Source: DATLHO01 sp035539855
Lineage (GTDB): Bacteria; Bacteroidota; Ignavibacteria; OLB7
DNA length: 22,523 nucleotides
NCBI GenBank assembly: GCA_035539855.1
Contig: DATLHO010000100.1
Span: forward strand, 1 to 22,523
Reading direction: 5' to 3'
Under the pieces are notes generated by a model that did no database searches, was not told the origin of the DNA, and saw only the letters and a program-made list of their open reading frames with translations. Position 1 is the first letter of the stretch; each line of letters begins with the position of its first letter. Below, one piece after another: positions 6,772 through 14,788 of the stretch. A program made the translations under genes and the position numbers.

Positions 6772-7658
6772 GACTCCTCCTCCTGAAACGACGTGTTGAT
6801 CATGACCGCGGCGCGGGCGCCTTCAGCGGCGGCGACGATGACGAACTGGACGTCGTGCGAGGCATCGCCGACGACGTAGAGACCGGGGATGCCCGTGTTC
6901 TCAGTGCGCGTCGTGACGACGGTGCCCTTGCTGTTGAATCGGCAGCCGAGGCTACGCGCGAGCTCGGAAACCTGGCGCTGGCCGGTGCTGAAGAACATGC
7001 CGCGCCGCTCGATGCTCGTGCCGTCGGCGAAGTGGATGCGCTCGAGCTGGCCGTCGCTTCCTTCGAGCCGAACGACCTTCGCAGTGCGCACGTCGATGTG
7101 GTGACGCTCGAGCCGCTCACGCTGCGCGCGATCGAGCCGCAGTGGTCCGTCGCTGAGCAGGACGAGGTCCTTCGACCAGGTCAGCAGACCGAGCGCGAGC
7201 GAGAAGCCGTGCCGCGCACGGCCGTAGACCGCCAGCGGCATGTCGCGCGCCTCCCAGCCGTCGCAGTACGGACAGTGCCAGACGCTGCTGCCGTAGAGCT
7301 CCCGGACGCCCTCGATCTCCGGCAACTGGTCGACGACGCCGGTCGCGATCATCAACCGGCGCGATCGCAGGCGCGTGCCGTCGGCGAGCAAGACCTCGAA
7401 GCCGTCATCGCCGCGCACCGCATCGGTCACCTCGACGTCGCGGAACTCGACGCCGTAGTGAGCGACCTCGTCGCGTCCCATTCGGAGGAACTCGAGCGGG
7501 TTGGTGCCGTCGCGTCCGAGGTATCCGTGCATCCGATGCGCGGCCGCGTTCCGGGGCCTGCCCGTATCGCAGATGAGCACCGTCCTCCGGCACCGCCCCA
7601 GCACGAGCGCCGCGCTCAGCCCGGCCGCCCCACCACCCACAATGATCACATCGTACAT
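6765..7658 (-). CDS. Thioredoxin reductase-like FAD-dependent oxidoreductase
   Basis: A 297-residue flavoprotein of the class II pyridine nucleotide-disulphide oxidoreductase family. The FAD-binding GGGAAG lies at residues 8-13, MIATG at about 103-107, the redox-active pair CPYC at 129-132, and the second FAD motif VVGDASHDVQ from about 262. This is close to thioredoxin reductase in length and order. However, where thioredoxin reductases have the NADPH-binding GGGDSA this protein has VYGRARHGFSLA (144-155), so cofactor use may differ. It may belong to a branch of NAD(P)/FAD oxidoreductases whose partner is not thioredoxin. No thioredoxin gene is adjacent. The ATG at 7658 is preceded by GAGGAA at a distance of about 10 nt. 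It is divergent from the small secreted protein gene at 7761. Confidence 0.88.
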   Translation of the reverse strand: MYDVIIVGGGAAGLSAALVLGRCRRTVLICDTGRPRNAAAHRMHGYLGRDGTNPLEFLRMGRDEVAHYGVEFRDVEVTDAVRGDDGFEVLLADGTRLRSRRLMIATGVVDQLPEIEGVRELYGSSVWHCPYCDGWEARDMPLAVYGRARHGFSLALGLLTWSKDLVLLSDGPLRLDRAQRERLERHHIDVRTAKVVRLEGSDGQLERIHFADGTSIERRGMFFSTGQRQVSELARSLGCRFNSKGTVVTTRTENTGIPGLYVVGDASHDVQFVIVAAAEGARAAVMINTSFQEEEST

Positions 7659-7760
7659 CGCTCAGGGTTCCTCACAGCAAAACGCGCTCACATGCAAATG
7701 CAGTGCGGGGTGTTGGCAGAGTGTTTGCACGCAGGCAGGAAACAATCGAGGCAGAGCTCT

Positions 7761-8162
7761 ATGAAACGCAATCTTGGAATCGTTGCCGCCGCCGTCATTC
7801 TGGCGCTGACGTTCTCACTGGCGCTCGAGGCGCAGCAGGAGACCTTCACGTACAGCGGTCGTATCGCCTGGCGCATGGGCAAGATCAAGGGGAAGGCGGG
7901 ACAGACCGACATGACCGGCAAGCCCGTCGTGGGTGCGAAGGTCCGCATGGGACCGGGCAACTACACCGCGACGACCGATGCCCAGGGCCGATTCACGATC
8001 ACCGGCATCCCGCGCGGGTCCTACACGATGCACGTCAAGGCGAAGGAGCATTCGTCGATGACGCGCTGGGTCGTCGTCAACGAGAACGAGTCGCAGGACG
8101 ACCTCACGCTCGTCTGGCGCCATTACCGCCTGGGCAAGGCCAACCGAAACGTCCAGGGCTGA
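7761..8162 (+). CDS. Small secreted protein with carboxypeptidase regulatory-like (Ig) domain
   Basis: This 133-residue protein has a signal peptide (MKRNLGIVAAAVILALTFSLALEA) followed by one transthyretin-like/CarboxypepD_reg domain: GKPVVGAKVRMGPGNYTATTDAQGRFTITGIPRGSYTMHV, the classic 'TD.QG.F.I.GIP.G.Y.L.V' pattern. Such domains are common at the N terminus of TonB-dependent receptors and in surface proteins of the FCB group; here it is alone. A loop rich in lysine and glycine (MGKIKGKAG) precedes it. The start is chosen because the signal peptide begins there; the same frame is open much further upstream, but that stretch is the complement of two real minus-strand genes. Two hairpins follow the stop. 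Function is unknown. Confidence 0.8.
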   Translation: MKRNLGIVAAAVILALTFSLALEAQQETFTYSGRIAWRMGKIKGKAGQTDMTGKPVVGAKVRMGPGNYTATTDAQGRFTITGIPRGSYTMHVKAKEHSSMTRWVVVNENESQDDLTLVWRHYRLGKANRNVQG

Positions 8163-8175
8163 TCGCGGCATCCGA

Positions 8176-8191
8176 CCCGACACAGGTCGGG
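8176..8191 (+). terminator. Short hairpin after the small secreted protein gene
   Basis: CCCGAC (8176-8181) pairs with GTCGGG (8186-8191) across an ACAG loop, 13 nt after the stop codon. There is no strong U tract. It may act together with the larger hairpin at 8220. Confidence 0.35.
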
Positions 8192-8219
8192 ACCTGATTC
8201 GCGGCGCGATGAATTGCAG

Positions 8220-8256
8220 GCAGGGCACGTCCACGCGACGTGCCTTGCTTCATTTT
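8220..8256 (+). terminator. Rho-independent terminator
   Basis: GCAGGGCACGT (8220-8230) pairs with ACGTGCCTTGC (8238-8248), eleven pairs including one G-U, across a 7-nt loop, and is followed by TTCATTTT. It separates the secreted-protein gene from the zinc-site protein gene that starts at 8332. Confidence 0.65.
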
Positions 8257-8331
8257 CGGATGTCAACGACTAGATTTGCCCCCTGCCCCCGCGGGGCGGC
8301 ACACACTTTCGCACTCGATGGAGTCAACGTC

Positions 8332-8700
8332 ATGAAGGTTCAACGCACGATTGCACTCGTGCTCGGGGGGATCGCCGCCGGCGGCGCCGCCTATTTCGGC
8401 ATCACGCGCCTGGCCGCGTCATCGGACGAGGGCGCGACGAGGCGCTCGAAGAAGCGCGCGTCACGTCGCTCCGACGGCAGTGACGTCCTCCTGGTCCGTG
8501 TCACCGAGAACGGCAAGAAGTACCACACCGACGACTGCCCGCTGCTTCACGGCGAGACGCGCGTCATACCGGTGTCGTACGCGCTTGAGAGCTACGAGCC
8601 ATGCAAGGCGTGTCATCCTCCCGGCGGCGTCGATCTCGACGAGTCCGATCTCGCCGAGGTCGGCTTCACGCCCGAGAGCGCTGGCGAGACGCGCGCGTAG
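8332..8700 (+). CDS. Membrane-anchored protein with ComEC-tail/Ada-like metal-binding motif
   Basis: A 122-residue protein with an N-terminal anchor (about 7-28, IALVLGGIAAGGAAYFGITRL), a basic linker (RRSKKRASRRS, about 38-48) and a compact domain: VTENGKKYHTDDCPLL ... PVSYALESYEPCKACHPP (57-97). The spacing of H65, C69, C91 and C94 matches the small cysteine motif found at the end of some ComEC and metallo-beta-lactamase-fold proteins and resembles the Ada zinc-binding fold, so a bound metal is likely. Here the motif is detached from any nuclease or channel. The orientation of the basic linker suggests either an exported domain or a DNA-facing one; sequence alone does not decide. The start at 8332 is preferred over one at 8209, which would lie inside the terminator hairpin. 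Confidence 0.65.
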   Translation: MKVQRTIALVLGGIAAGGAAYFGITRLAASSDEGATRRSKKRASRRSDGSDVLLVRVTENGKKYHTDDCPLLHGETRVIPVSYALESYEPCKACHPPGGVDLDESDLAEVGFTPESAGETRA

Positions 8701-8725
8701 CGCGGTCGAAGCGAATGACTGCATA

Positions 8726-8766
8726 CAAAGGCTCCATCGACGCGACCGGCGACGATGGGGCCTTTG
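8726..8766. terminator. Bidirectional terminator between convergent genes
   Basis: Positions 8726-8739 pair with 8753-8766 for 14 pairs including one G-U (CAAAGGC...CATCG with CGATG...GCCTTTG) around a 13-nt loop. It lies between the stops at 8700 (+) and 8789 (-). Neither side has a long U run. Confidence 0.65.
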
Positions 8767-8788
8767 CGATGTCCGGCCCACCGCTGGC

Positions 8789-9508
8789 TCACTTCAACCG
8801 GGCGATCTTCACCTCGTCCGGCACCTGGAAACGCCCGGCGGGGATCTTCTCGTCGAGGGTAATCGAGACCGCCTCGATCACCAGCGTGTCGGCCCCGCCG
8901 CGGACGGGTCGCTCGATCCGCAGGGGTATCCCCTTGTACATCCACGCACGCGCCGGAGGCTCGCCGTAGCTGATGCCGGAGGCGCGCTGGCCGGCGATCG
9001 TGCGTGATTCGATCGGCGTGATCGGCACCTCGCGCAGATCGGGCAGCAGTCCGAGCATCGCGCCCGGAGCGTTCGGTTGCTGCTTGGCAATGCCCGTGCG
9101 CGTGCGGCTGTTGTAGTCGAAGCGCCACGTGCCGGTATAGATCGAGACGTCGAATGGCACGTCGACCGAGTCGTCGCCGGCGGCGAGATAGACCGCCTCG
9201 TCGGCGCCGCCGTTGTCGAAGTAGAGCGTCTGGCGCCGTCCGAGGCGCGCGTTGACGTACTCGACGACGCCAGAGCGAACGCCGTACTTCCGGATCGGGT
9301 TGCCCATCTGCAGCGTCACCGTCTGCGTGTCGGGCGCGTTGGGGACACGCGCCGGAGCGTTCGACGCAGCGGCGGCGGCAGAGGTATCCTGCGCAACGTC
9401 GCGGGCCTTCTCCTCGCAACCCGTCGCCATCGCGCACACCGCAAGCACCAGCAGCGTCAGCGCCGCTCGTCGGACCGTCGGCCCCGTTCGTGTCGTCGTG
9501 CTCATCAT
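8789..9508 (-). CDS. Lipoprotein of unknown function
   Basis: The 239-residue product has a lipoprotein signal peptide: basic TVRRAALTLLVLAVCAMATGC, with the lipidated cysteine at about residue 31, then an Ala/Ser-rich linker. The mature part is rich in beta strands (GVVEYVNARLGRRQTLYFDNGG, ISIYTGTWRFDYNSRTRTG-like) and ends with GISYGEPPARAWMYKGIPLRIERP ... IPAGRFQVPDEVKIARLK. This last pattern resembles the end of DUF4412-like lipoproteins, where 'W.YKGIPLK' recurs, but I cannot confirm the family. The stop of the upstream gene overlaps its start (TGATG at 9510-9506), so the two are translationally coupled. A second ATG at 9505 is an equally possible start. Confidence 0.78.
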   Translation of the reverse strand: MMSTTTRTGPTVRRAALTLLVLAVCAMATGCEEKARDVAQDTSAAAAASNAPARVPNAPDTQTVTLQMGNPIRKYGVRSGVVEYVNARLGRRQTLYFDNGGADEAVYLAAGDDSVDVPFDVSIYTGTWRFDYNSRTRTGIAKQQPNAPGAMLGLLPDLREVPITPIESRTIAGQRASGISYGEPPARAWMYKGIPLRIERPVRGGADTLVIEAVSITLDEKIPAGRFQVPDEVKIARLK

Positions 9509-10038
9509 CAGAACCCTGACTCCTTCTCGCGGAACAACACGTTGAACGTCGTCATCGAGCCGTAGCAGCGCGTGATGTACTGCTGCAGATCGACCTTCTC
9601 CTCGTCGGTGAGCTTCTCGTGCGCGTTGAGCTTCTGCTCGAGCACACGGAGCTGGTTGCGCATCATGACGATCTTGTGGAAGAACGTCTCGATCGGGAGC
9701 TCCTTCGGCTGCAGTGACTCGTCGGCCGGATGCATGACCAGTCGCCCGCCGTTCCAGCGACCGCCGAGCTCGACCGCCGCGGTGTCCGGGCGGGCGAGGC
9801 CGAGGCGATCGGCGACCGATTCGACGACGCTGCCGATGAGCTTCGCCAGCGGCATCTCCAGTCCCGTCACTTCCGCGGTGGGCTCCGCCGGCTGCAGTGC
9901 GCTCGACTCCGGTGAGACGGTGCGCACGCCATCCTCGAAGCGGATCTCCGCGGTGTGCTCTCCGATCGTCTTGACCGTGCCGGTGCCGTACGCCGGATGG
10001 CGCACCTTCATTCCAATCGTCAGTGAAGCTGTCGTCAT
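9508..10038 (-). CDS. Tudor-like (PcrA/UvrD C-terminal type) domain protein
   Basis: The protein (176 residues from MTTASLTIGM) opens with MKVRHPAYGTGTVKTIGEHTAEIRFEDGVRTV (about 10-42), which strongly resembles the Tudor-like RNA-polymerase-binding domain at the C terminus of PcrA/UvrD helicases ('V.H..FG.G.V......V.F..G.K.L'). The remainder is helical: a region around ESVADRLGLARPD and a charged C-terminal helical hairpin (MMRNQLRVLEQKLNAHEKLTDEEKVDLQQYI). I do not know this second part. It is plausibly cytoplasmic, with protein or nucleic-acid contacts, yet is translationally coupled to a lipoprotein gene. The start at 10038 is chosen because upstream residues look unconserved; no clear Shine-Dalgarno is seen. 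Confidence 0.7.
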   Translation of the reverse strand: MTTASLTIGMKVRHPAYGTGTVKTIGEHTAEIRFEDGVRTVSPESSALQPAEPTAEVTGLEMPLAKLIGSVVESVADRLGLARPDTAAVELGGRWNGGRLVMHPADESLQPKELPIETFFHKIVMMRNQLRVLEQKLNAHEKLTDEEKVDLQQYITRCYGSMTTFNVLFREKESGF

Positions 10039-10146
10039 TGTCGATGAGGATGTCGTCGTTGATTCCGTGATGTCGGGCGGCAAGAACGCTGGACGGAGGC
10101 ACACTCGCAAACGCAAAGAGCGGTCGCCCCGACCGTCGGATGCTGA

Positions 10147-10177
10147 GCGGGCCGGGCTGAATCACAGCCCGGCCCGC
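10147..10177 (-). terminator. Strong hairpin downstream of the CAP-domain gene
   Basis: A perfect 13-bp GC-rich stem (10147-10159 with 10165-10177, GCGGGCCGGGCTG/CAGCCCGGCCCGC) with an AATCA loop, 57 nt beyond the stop of the minus-strand CAP gene. It has no U tract on the minus side (only ATTAT on the plus side), so termination may be of the U-poor kind. Confidence 0.65.
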
Positions 10178-10233
10178 ATTATCGACATCGGCAGACCTCG
10201 TCACGCGCGACGGGTCGCGGAGCCTGCGGCCTC

Positions 10234-12165
10234 CTAGCGCGCCGGCGTCGTGAGGCGCAGCGGCGACGAGGCTGACGTGCCGTCGTCGGCCACGACGCGG
10301 AGGAAGTACAGTCCGTGCGCGACGATCCGATCGCAGGTGAACGGAATCGTGTGCGATCCGCTCGCGAACGTCCTCGCCGCGTGGTCACCGGTGACGTCGT
10401 CGACGACGACGCCGAGCGCGTCGACGATCTGCAGGCGCAGGCGCGAGCCCTGGGCGAGGCGGACCGTCGCGGTCATCACCTGACCCGTCGTCGCCGGGTT
10501 CGGCCAGAGTCCCGCGATCTCGAGGCGGTCGATCGATGCGCCCGTCTCGGCGCCGTCGATGCCGGAGGTCACGCCCTGGATCTGTCGGATCTCGCTGTAG
10601 GGGCCCCATCCCGCCTCGTTCTTCGCGCGCACGCGCCAGTAGTAGCGGTCGACCTCGATCGAGGCGACCATGTACGACGTGTCGGTGACGGCCGTGTCGC
10701 GCACGACGAGGCTCGTCATGGCGGCATCGTTGGCCAGCTCGAAGGTGTAGCCGGTGACCGGTCCGGCCGGCTTCGTCCAGATGAAGCGAACGTTCTCGCG
10801 CAGCACCTGACCGTCGCTCGTCGGAAGCAGCAGCGACGGCGACACCGGCAGGCGGACGACGCGGAACGCCTGCGGCGCTCCGGGCTCGCCCCAGCCGGCG
10901 CTGTTGCGCGCGCGAACCTGCACGAAGTAGCGACCGCCGTTGATCAGGCCCGTGCGGGTCGTCGTCGTGTCGGTGAGCGTGGAGTCGTTGACGACGAGCG
11001 AGGTCATCAGCGAATCGGTCGCGACCATCAGGTGGTAGCGCTCGATCGCGGGACCCGGCCGGCGCCACGTGAAGCGGGTCGTGTCGCCGATCGCGATGCC
11101 GCCGGCGGCCGGACGGATGACGGTCACGGCGGCCGGCGTCGACGTCGGCGCCAGATCGATCTTGACGTTCTGGCCTCCGCTGATCGTCACCGTCCGCGTG
11201 TACGACGAGGCGAGCGGGCCCTGCGAGAAGGTCACCGTGAACGACGAGCCCGCGCTCTTGACCGGGATGGCGTAGCCGCCGGAGGTCGAGGTGTACGCGT
11301 AGTACGTGCCGCTCGAGGGCATCACGCGCACGCCGCTGAGGCCTTCGCCGACGTCATAGAACCCGTTCGTGTTCACATCGTTGTAGACGACGCCGAGCAG
11401 GAACGGTCCGTCGGAGTTGCGAGCGAATTCCTCGGTGATGATCACCGGTCCGACCTTTCCCTGCGGCGGGTTCGTCTGCATGACGTGCACGCCGACGCCG
11501 AACTCGGTGAAGATCTGGTCGGCGTCGCCGAAGTTCATGATGTTGTGCCGGTGGCCGAGGTCGGGATTGCCCCAGTCGACGTTGAAGCCGACGTGGCCGT
11601 ACCAGAGGTTCAGCGCGTAGCCGGCGACGTTCTCGCCGAGCGCCGTGTACGACGTGTAGCCCGCCTCGCGAATCCGCTGATCGAACGCCGAGCCGTCGGT
11701 GCCGACGTGGCCCTGGAAGTCGTTCAGCAGCATGTCGGCCGTGTGCCGGCGAGCCGCGGCGATCAGCTTCGCGTTGAACGCGAGCGGCGGTCGCGACGGG
11801 TACGACGCGAACTGCGCGCGCACCAGCGCCGTGTCGATGTTGAAGTAGTTGAACGCGCCACGCACGCCCGCGTCGTTGGTCATGATCAGGCGCACGCCCT
11901 CCTCCCGCGGATTGGCGCGCGCGCGGTTGATCAACTCGAGGATGTACTGTTCCTGCGCGGTGGGGTCACCGTGGCTGTACTGCTCGGTCGGTACCGACAG
12001 GAGGCTCGCACCGGTCGATCGATCCGTTGCCCCGGCGGACGCCGCGGCGACTGCGGGACGATCGATGCGCTGGGCGGTGGGCGGGGCGACGTGCTGCGCT
12101 AGAGCCAATGAGGACGAGGAGAGGCACAACAGAGCAGCCGGCAGAAGGTGTCGGAGGGAGGACAT
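10234..12165 (-). CDS. Secreted CAP (SCP/PR-1) domain protein with FN3 repeats and sorting domain
   Basis: This 643-residue exported protein begins with a signal peptide (MSSLRHLLPAALLCLSSSSLALAQ). A CAP domain follows (about 72-250) with ELINRARANPREEG, the helix RRHTADMLLNDFQGHVG, GENVA and GHRHNIMN, including the histidines that usually form the CAP cavity. Next come a Cna-B/SdrD-like domain (DVNTNGFYDVGEGLSGVRV, about 255-340), two fibronectin type III-like repeats (about 345-435 and 438-530, each with 'Y.L..A.D..M.SLVV.D' and 'Y..VRA.N.AGWG'), and a C-terminal sorting domain (about 550-643, PNPATTGQVMTATV...GLYFLRVV). Surface attachment or release by a type IX-like system is inferred. 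CAP proteins in bacteria are extracellular, with varied or unknown roles. ATGs at 12171 and 12195 are alternative starts; 12165 gives the best signal peptide. Confidence 0.88.
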   Translation of the reverse strand: MSSLRHLLPAALLCLSSSSLALAQHVAPPTAQRIDRPAVAAASAGATDRSTGASLLSVPTEQYSHGDPTAQEQYILELINRARANPREEGVRLIMTNDAGVRGAFNYFNIDTALVRAQFASYPSRPPLAFNAKLIAAARRHTADMLLNDFQGHVGTDGSAFDQRIREAGYTSYTALGENVAGYALNLWYGHVGFNVDWGNPDLGHRHNIMNFGDADQIFTEFGVGVHVMQTNPPQGKVGPVIITEEFARNSDGPFLLGVVYNDVNTNGFYDVGEGLSGVRVMPSSGTYYAYTSTSGGYAIPVKSAGSSFTVTFSQGPLASSYTRTVTISGGQNVKIDLAPTSTPAAVTVIRPAAGGIAIGDTTRFTWRRPGPAIERYHLMVATDSLMTSLVVNDSTLTDTTTTRTGLINGGRYFVQVRARNSAGWGEPGAPQAFRVVRLPVSPSLLLPTSDGQVLRENVRFIWTKPAGPVTGYTFELANDAAMTSLVVRDTAVTDTSYMVASIEVDRYYWRVRAKNEAGWGPYSEIRQIQGVTSGIDGAETGASIDRLEIAGLWPNPATTGQVMTATVRLAQGSRLRLQIVDALGVVVDDVTGDHAARTFASGSHTIPFTCDRIVAHGLYFLRVVADDGTSASSPLRLTTPAR

Positions 12166-12284
12166 ACACATTGCGATTGGATTTGCTTTGGACACTCGAC
12201 CGACAAGTTACGCACGCGACACCGATCCGGAACGCGGAAGCTCCATAGTCCCTCCCCCGTAACTTCACCGTTTTCACTCCCGTG

Positions 12285-14765
12285 ATGACCCGCCTTCCGA
12301 TCGACGATGTCCTGTCGGAGCTGCGCGCCGCCCTGACGGCGGCGCCGGCGGCCGTGTTGCAGGCGCCACCGGGCGCCGGCAAGACGACGCGCGTGCCGCT
12401 GGAGCTGCTTGCCGAGCCGTGGCTGGGCGATCGTCGGATTCTCATGCTCGAGCCCCGGCGGCTGGCCACGCGCGCCGCGGCCCGTCGCATGGCCGCGACG
12501 CTCGGCGAGACCGTCGGTCGCACGATCGGCTACCGGATGAGGATGGAGAGCGTCACGAGCGCGTCGACCCGCATCGAGGTCGTCACCGAGGGCGTGCTCA
12601 CGCGCATGCTGCAGACCGACCCCGCGCTCGAGGGATACGGCATCGTGATCTTCGACGAGTTCCACGAGCGCAGCCTGCAGGCCGATCTCGGCCTGGCGCT
12701 GACGCTCGAGTCGCGGCGGCACCTGCGCGATGACCTGCGCGTGCTCGTGATGTCGGCGACGCTCGACGGCGAGGCTGTCGCGCGGTTGCTCGACGACGCG
12801 CCGATCGTCACGAGCCATGGACGCAGCCACCCGGTCACGCTCCGCTATCTCGGCCGACGCACCGACGAGCGCCTCGAGGATGCCGTCGTCAGCGCGATCC
12901 GGCGCGCTCTTTCCGAGGAGCCCGGCGACGCTCTCGTGTTTCTACCGGGCGCCGCGGAGATCCGCCGTGTCGAGGACGCACTGCTGCGCGGCGGCCTGCC
13001 GGCGGGAGTCGACGTCATGCCACTGCACGGCACGCTGTCACAGGACCGCCAGGACGCCGCGATCGCGCCGTCGATCGAGGGACGTCGCAAGGTCGTGCTC
13101 GCGACGTCGATCGCCGAGACGAGCCTGACGATCGAGGGAATCCGCACGGTCATCGACAGCGGCGTCATGCGCGTGCCTCGCTTCTCGCCGCGAAGCGGCA
13201 TGACGCGCCTCGAGACCGTGCGCGTCACGCGCGCCGCCGCGGAGCAGCGCCGGGGCCGCGCGGGCCGCCTCGGACCCGGCGTATGCTACCGGCTCTGGAG
13301 CGAGCTCGAGGACGCGCACCTGCTGGCATTCGGACAGCCCGAGATCCTCGAGGCCGATCTCGCTCCGCTCGCGCTGGAGCTGGCTTCATGGGGCGTGGGC
13401 GATCCCCTCGAGCTCCGATGGCTCGACCCGCCGCCGTCGGCCGCGTTCGCGCAGGCGCGTGAGCTGCTCGGCGAGCTCGGCGCGCTCGATGCGTCCGGCG
13501 TCGTCACCGCCCACGGGCGGCGGATGGCCGAGCTCCCGCTGCACCCGCGCCTGGCGCACATGGCGCTGCGCGGCATCGAGCTGGGTGCGGCAGACGTCGC
13601 CTGCGAGCTCGCGGCACTGCTGAGCGAGCGCGACATCTTCCGCGCCACCCCCGGCGGCGCCGACGTCGACGTGCGCCTGCGCCTCGAGGCCATGCGCGGC
13701 GGCGAGCACTTCAGCCCCGAGGTCGATCGCGGCTCGCTGCATCGCGTGCGCGCCATTGCCCGGCAGATCGCCGATCGCCTCGGCGGACCTCGCTCGCGCG
13801 GCGACATCGAGGATGCGGGACTGCTGCTGGCCTACGCCTATCCCGATCGCATCGGCCAGCTACGCGACGGTGCGCGCGGACGCTTCCTGCTGCGCAACGG
13901 ACGCGGCGCGACGATCGCCGCGGCACACCCGCTGGCGGCATCGCCCCTGGTCGTGGCCGCCGATCTCGACGGCGCCCAGCGCGAAAGCCGCGTCTACCTC
14001 GCCGCGCCGGTCGCGCTCGAGGACGTGGAGCTGCACTTCGAAGAACAGATCGTGGTGGAGACGATCATCCAGTGGGAGGAATCGGGACTCCGAGCGGTGC
14101 GGCGCGAGAGCCTCGGCGCGCTGACGCTGCGCGAGGCACCGATCGCGTCGCCCGACGCGGAGCTCGTCGCGCGCGCCCTGCTCGAGCGCATCCGTGGCGA
14201 GGGCCTCGAGCTTCTGCCGTGGACGAAGGGAGCACGCGCGCTGCAGGAGCGACTGTTGTTCGTGCGGCATCACGAGACTGAGTGGCCCGACGCGATCGAC
14301 GAGGCGCTCCTCGCGTCGCTCGAGACGTGGCTGCTGCCGAGTCTGCACGGGATGCGCCGCCGAAGCGATCTCGGCCGCCTCGACGTGCACGGATTGTTGA
14401 TGGGATTGCTCACGTGGGAACAGCGGCGGCAGCTCGACGAGTGGGCCCCGACGCACCTCGACGTGCCGAGCGGTTCGCGCATCCCGATCGACTACGCGAC
14501 GCCGGAGGCTCCGGTGCTCGCGGTGCGGCTGCAGGAGATCTTCGGCATGCTCGAAACGCCACGGATCATGCGCGGCCGCGTGCCCGTGATCGTGCACCTA
14601 CTCTCGCCCGCCGGCCGGCCCGTACAGGTCACGCGCGATCTCGCTAGCTTCTGGCGAACGGGCTACTTCGACGTGAAGAAGGATCTGAAGGGTCGCTATC
14701 CGAAACACTACTGGCCCGACGATCCACTGCAGGCCGAGCCCACGCGCCGCGTGCGCCCGCGGTAG
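12285..14765 (+). CDS. hrpB: ATP-dependent RNA helicase HrpB
   Basis: An 826-residue DEAH/DExH-type helicase with the full HrpB architecture. Walker A is GAGKTT (30-35), the DExH box DEFH (124-127), motif III SAT (157-159), motif V VLATSIAETSLTIEGI and motif VI QRRGRAG (321-327). HA2/OB-like and HrpB C-terminal domains follow, ending with the diagnostic LKGRYPKHYWPDDP. The length fits the HrpB family (about 800-850). In other bacteria HrpB is a cytoplasmic RNA helicase whose loss is usually mild. The ATG at 12285 is the likely start; a GTG sits just before it at 12282. No Shine-Dalgarno is visible. It is divergent from the CAP gene, with about 120 nt between them, and convergent with the TIM-barrel gene. 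Confidence 0.96.
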   Translation: MTRLPIDDVLSELRAALTAAPAAVLQAPPGAGKTTRVPLELLAEPWLGDRRILMLEPRRLATRAAARRMAATLGETVGRTIGYRMRMESVTSASTRIEVVTEGVLTRMLQTDPALEGYGIVIFDEFHERSLQADLGLALTLESRRHLRDDLRVLVMSATLDGEAVARLLDDAPIVTSHGRSHPVTLRYLGRRTDERLEDAVVSAIRRALSEEPGDALVFLPGAAEIRRVEDALLRGGLPAGVDVMPLHGTLSQDRQDAAIAPSIEGRRKVVLATSIAETSLTIEGIRTVIDSGVMRVPRFSPRSGMTRLETVRVTRAAAEQRRGRAGRLGPGVCYRLWSELEDAHLLAFGQPEILEADLAPLALELASWGVGDPLELRWLDPPPSAAFAQARELLGELGALDASGVVTAHGRRMAELPLHPRLAHMALRGIELGAADVACELAALLSERDIFRATPGGADVDVRLRLEAMRGGEHFSPEVDRGSLHRVRAIARQIADRLGGPRSRGDIEDAGLLLAYAYPDRIGQLRDGARGRFLLRNGRGATIAAAHPLAASPLVVAADLDGAQRESRVYLAAPVALEDVELHFEEQIVVETIIQWEESGLRAVRRESLGALTLREAPIASPDAELVARALLERIRGEGLELLPWTKGARALQERLLFVRHHETEWPDAIDEALLASLETWLLPSLHGMRRRSDLGRLDVHGLLMGLLTWEQRRQLDEWAPTHLDVPSGSRIPIDYATPEAPVLAVRLQEIFGMLETPRIMRGRVPVIVHLLSPAGRPVQVTRDLASFWRTGYFDVKKDLKGRYPKHYWPDDPLQAEPTRRVRPR

Positions 14766-14772
14766 ACAACGA

Positions 14773-14788
14773 CGATCCGTCAGGATCG
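14773..14788. terminator. Small hairpin between convergent stops
   Basis: CGATCC (14773-14778) pairs with GGATCG (14783-14788) across a GTCA loop and overlaps the minus-strand stop codon at 14782-14780. The helicase and TIM-barrel genes end only 14 nt apart, so this is the only place for a shared terminator; there is no U tract. Confidence 0.35.

Noticed and set aside
5367..7760. A very long plus-strand open frame continuous with the small secreted protein gene
   Set aside because: This stretch is the complement of two well-supported minus-strand genes, is Arg/Ala/Asp-rich as expected of a GC-rich shadow frame and shows no domains; only the part from 7761, with a signal peptide, is real.
10315..12102. 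A 595-codon plus-strand open frame
   Set aside because: It lies opposite the CAP/FN3 gene, whose domains are clear; the composition (RR, DD, VV runs) is that of a complement frame.
12099..12830. A 243-codon minus-strand open frame across the start of hrpB
   Set aside because: It overlaps the Walker A and DEFH region of a clear helicase gene and has no features of its own.
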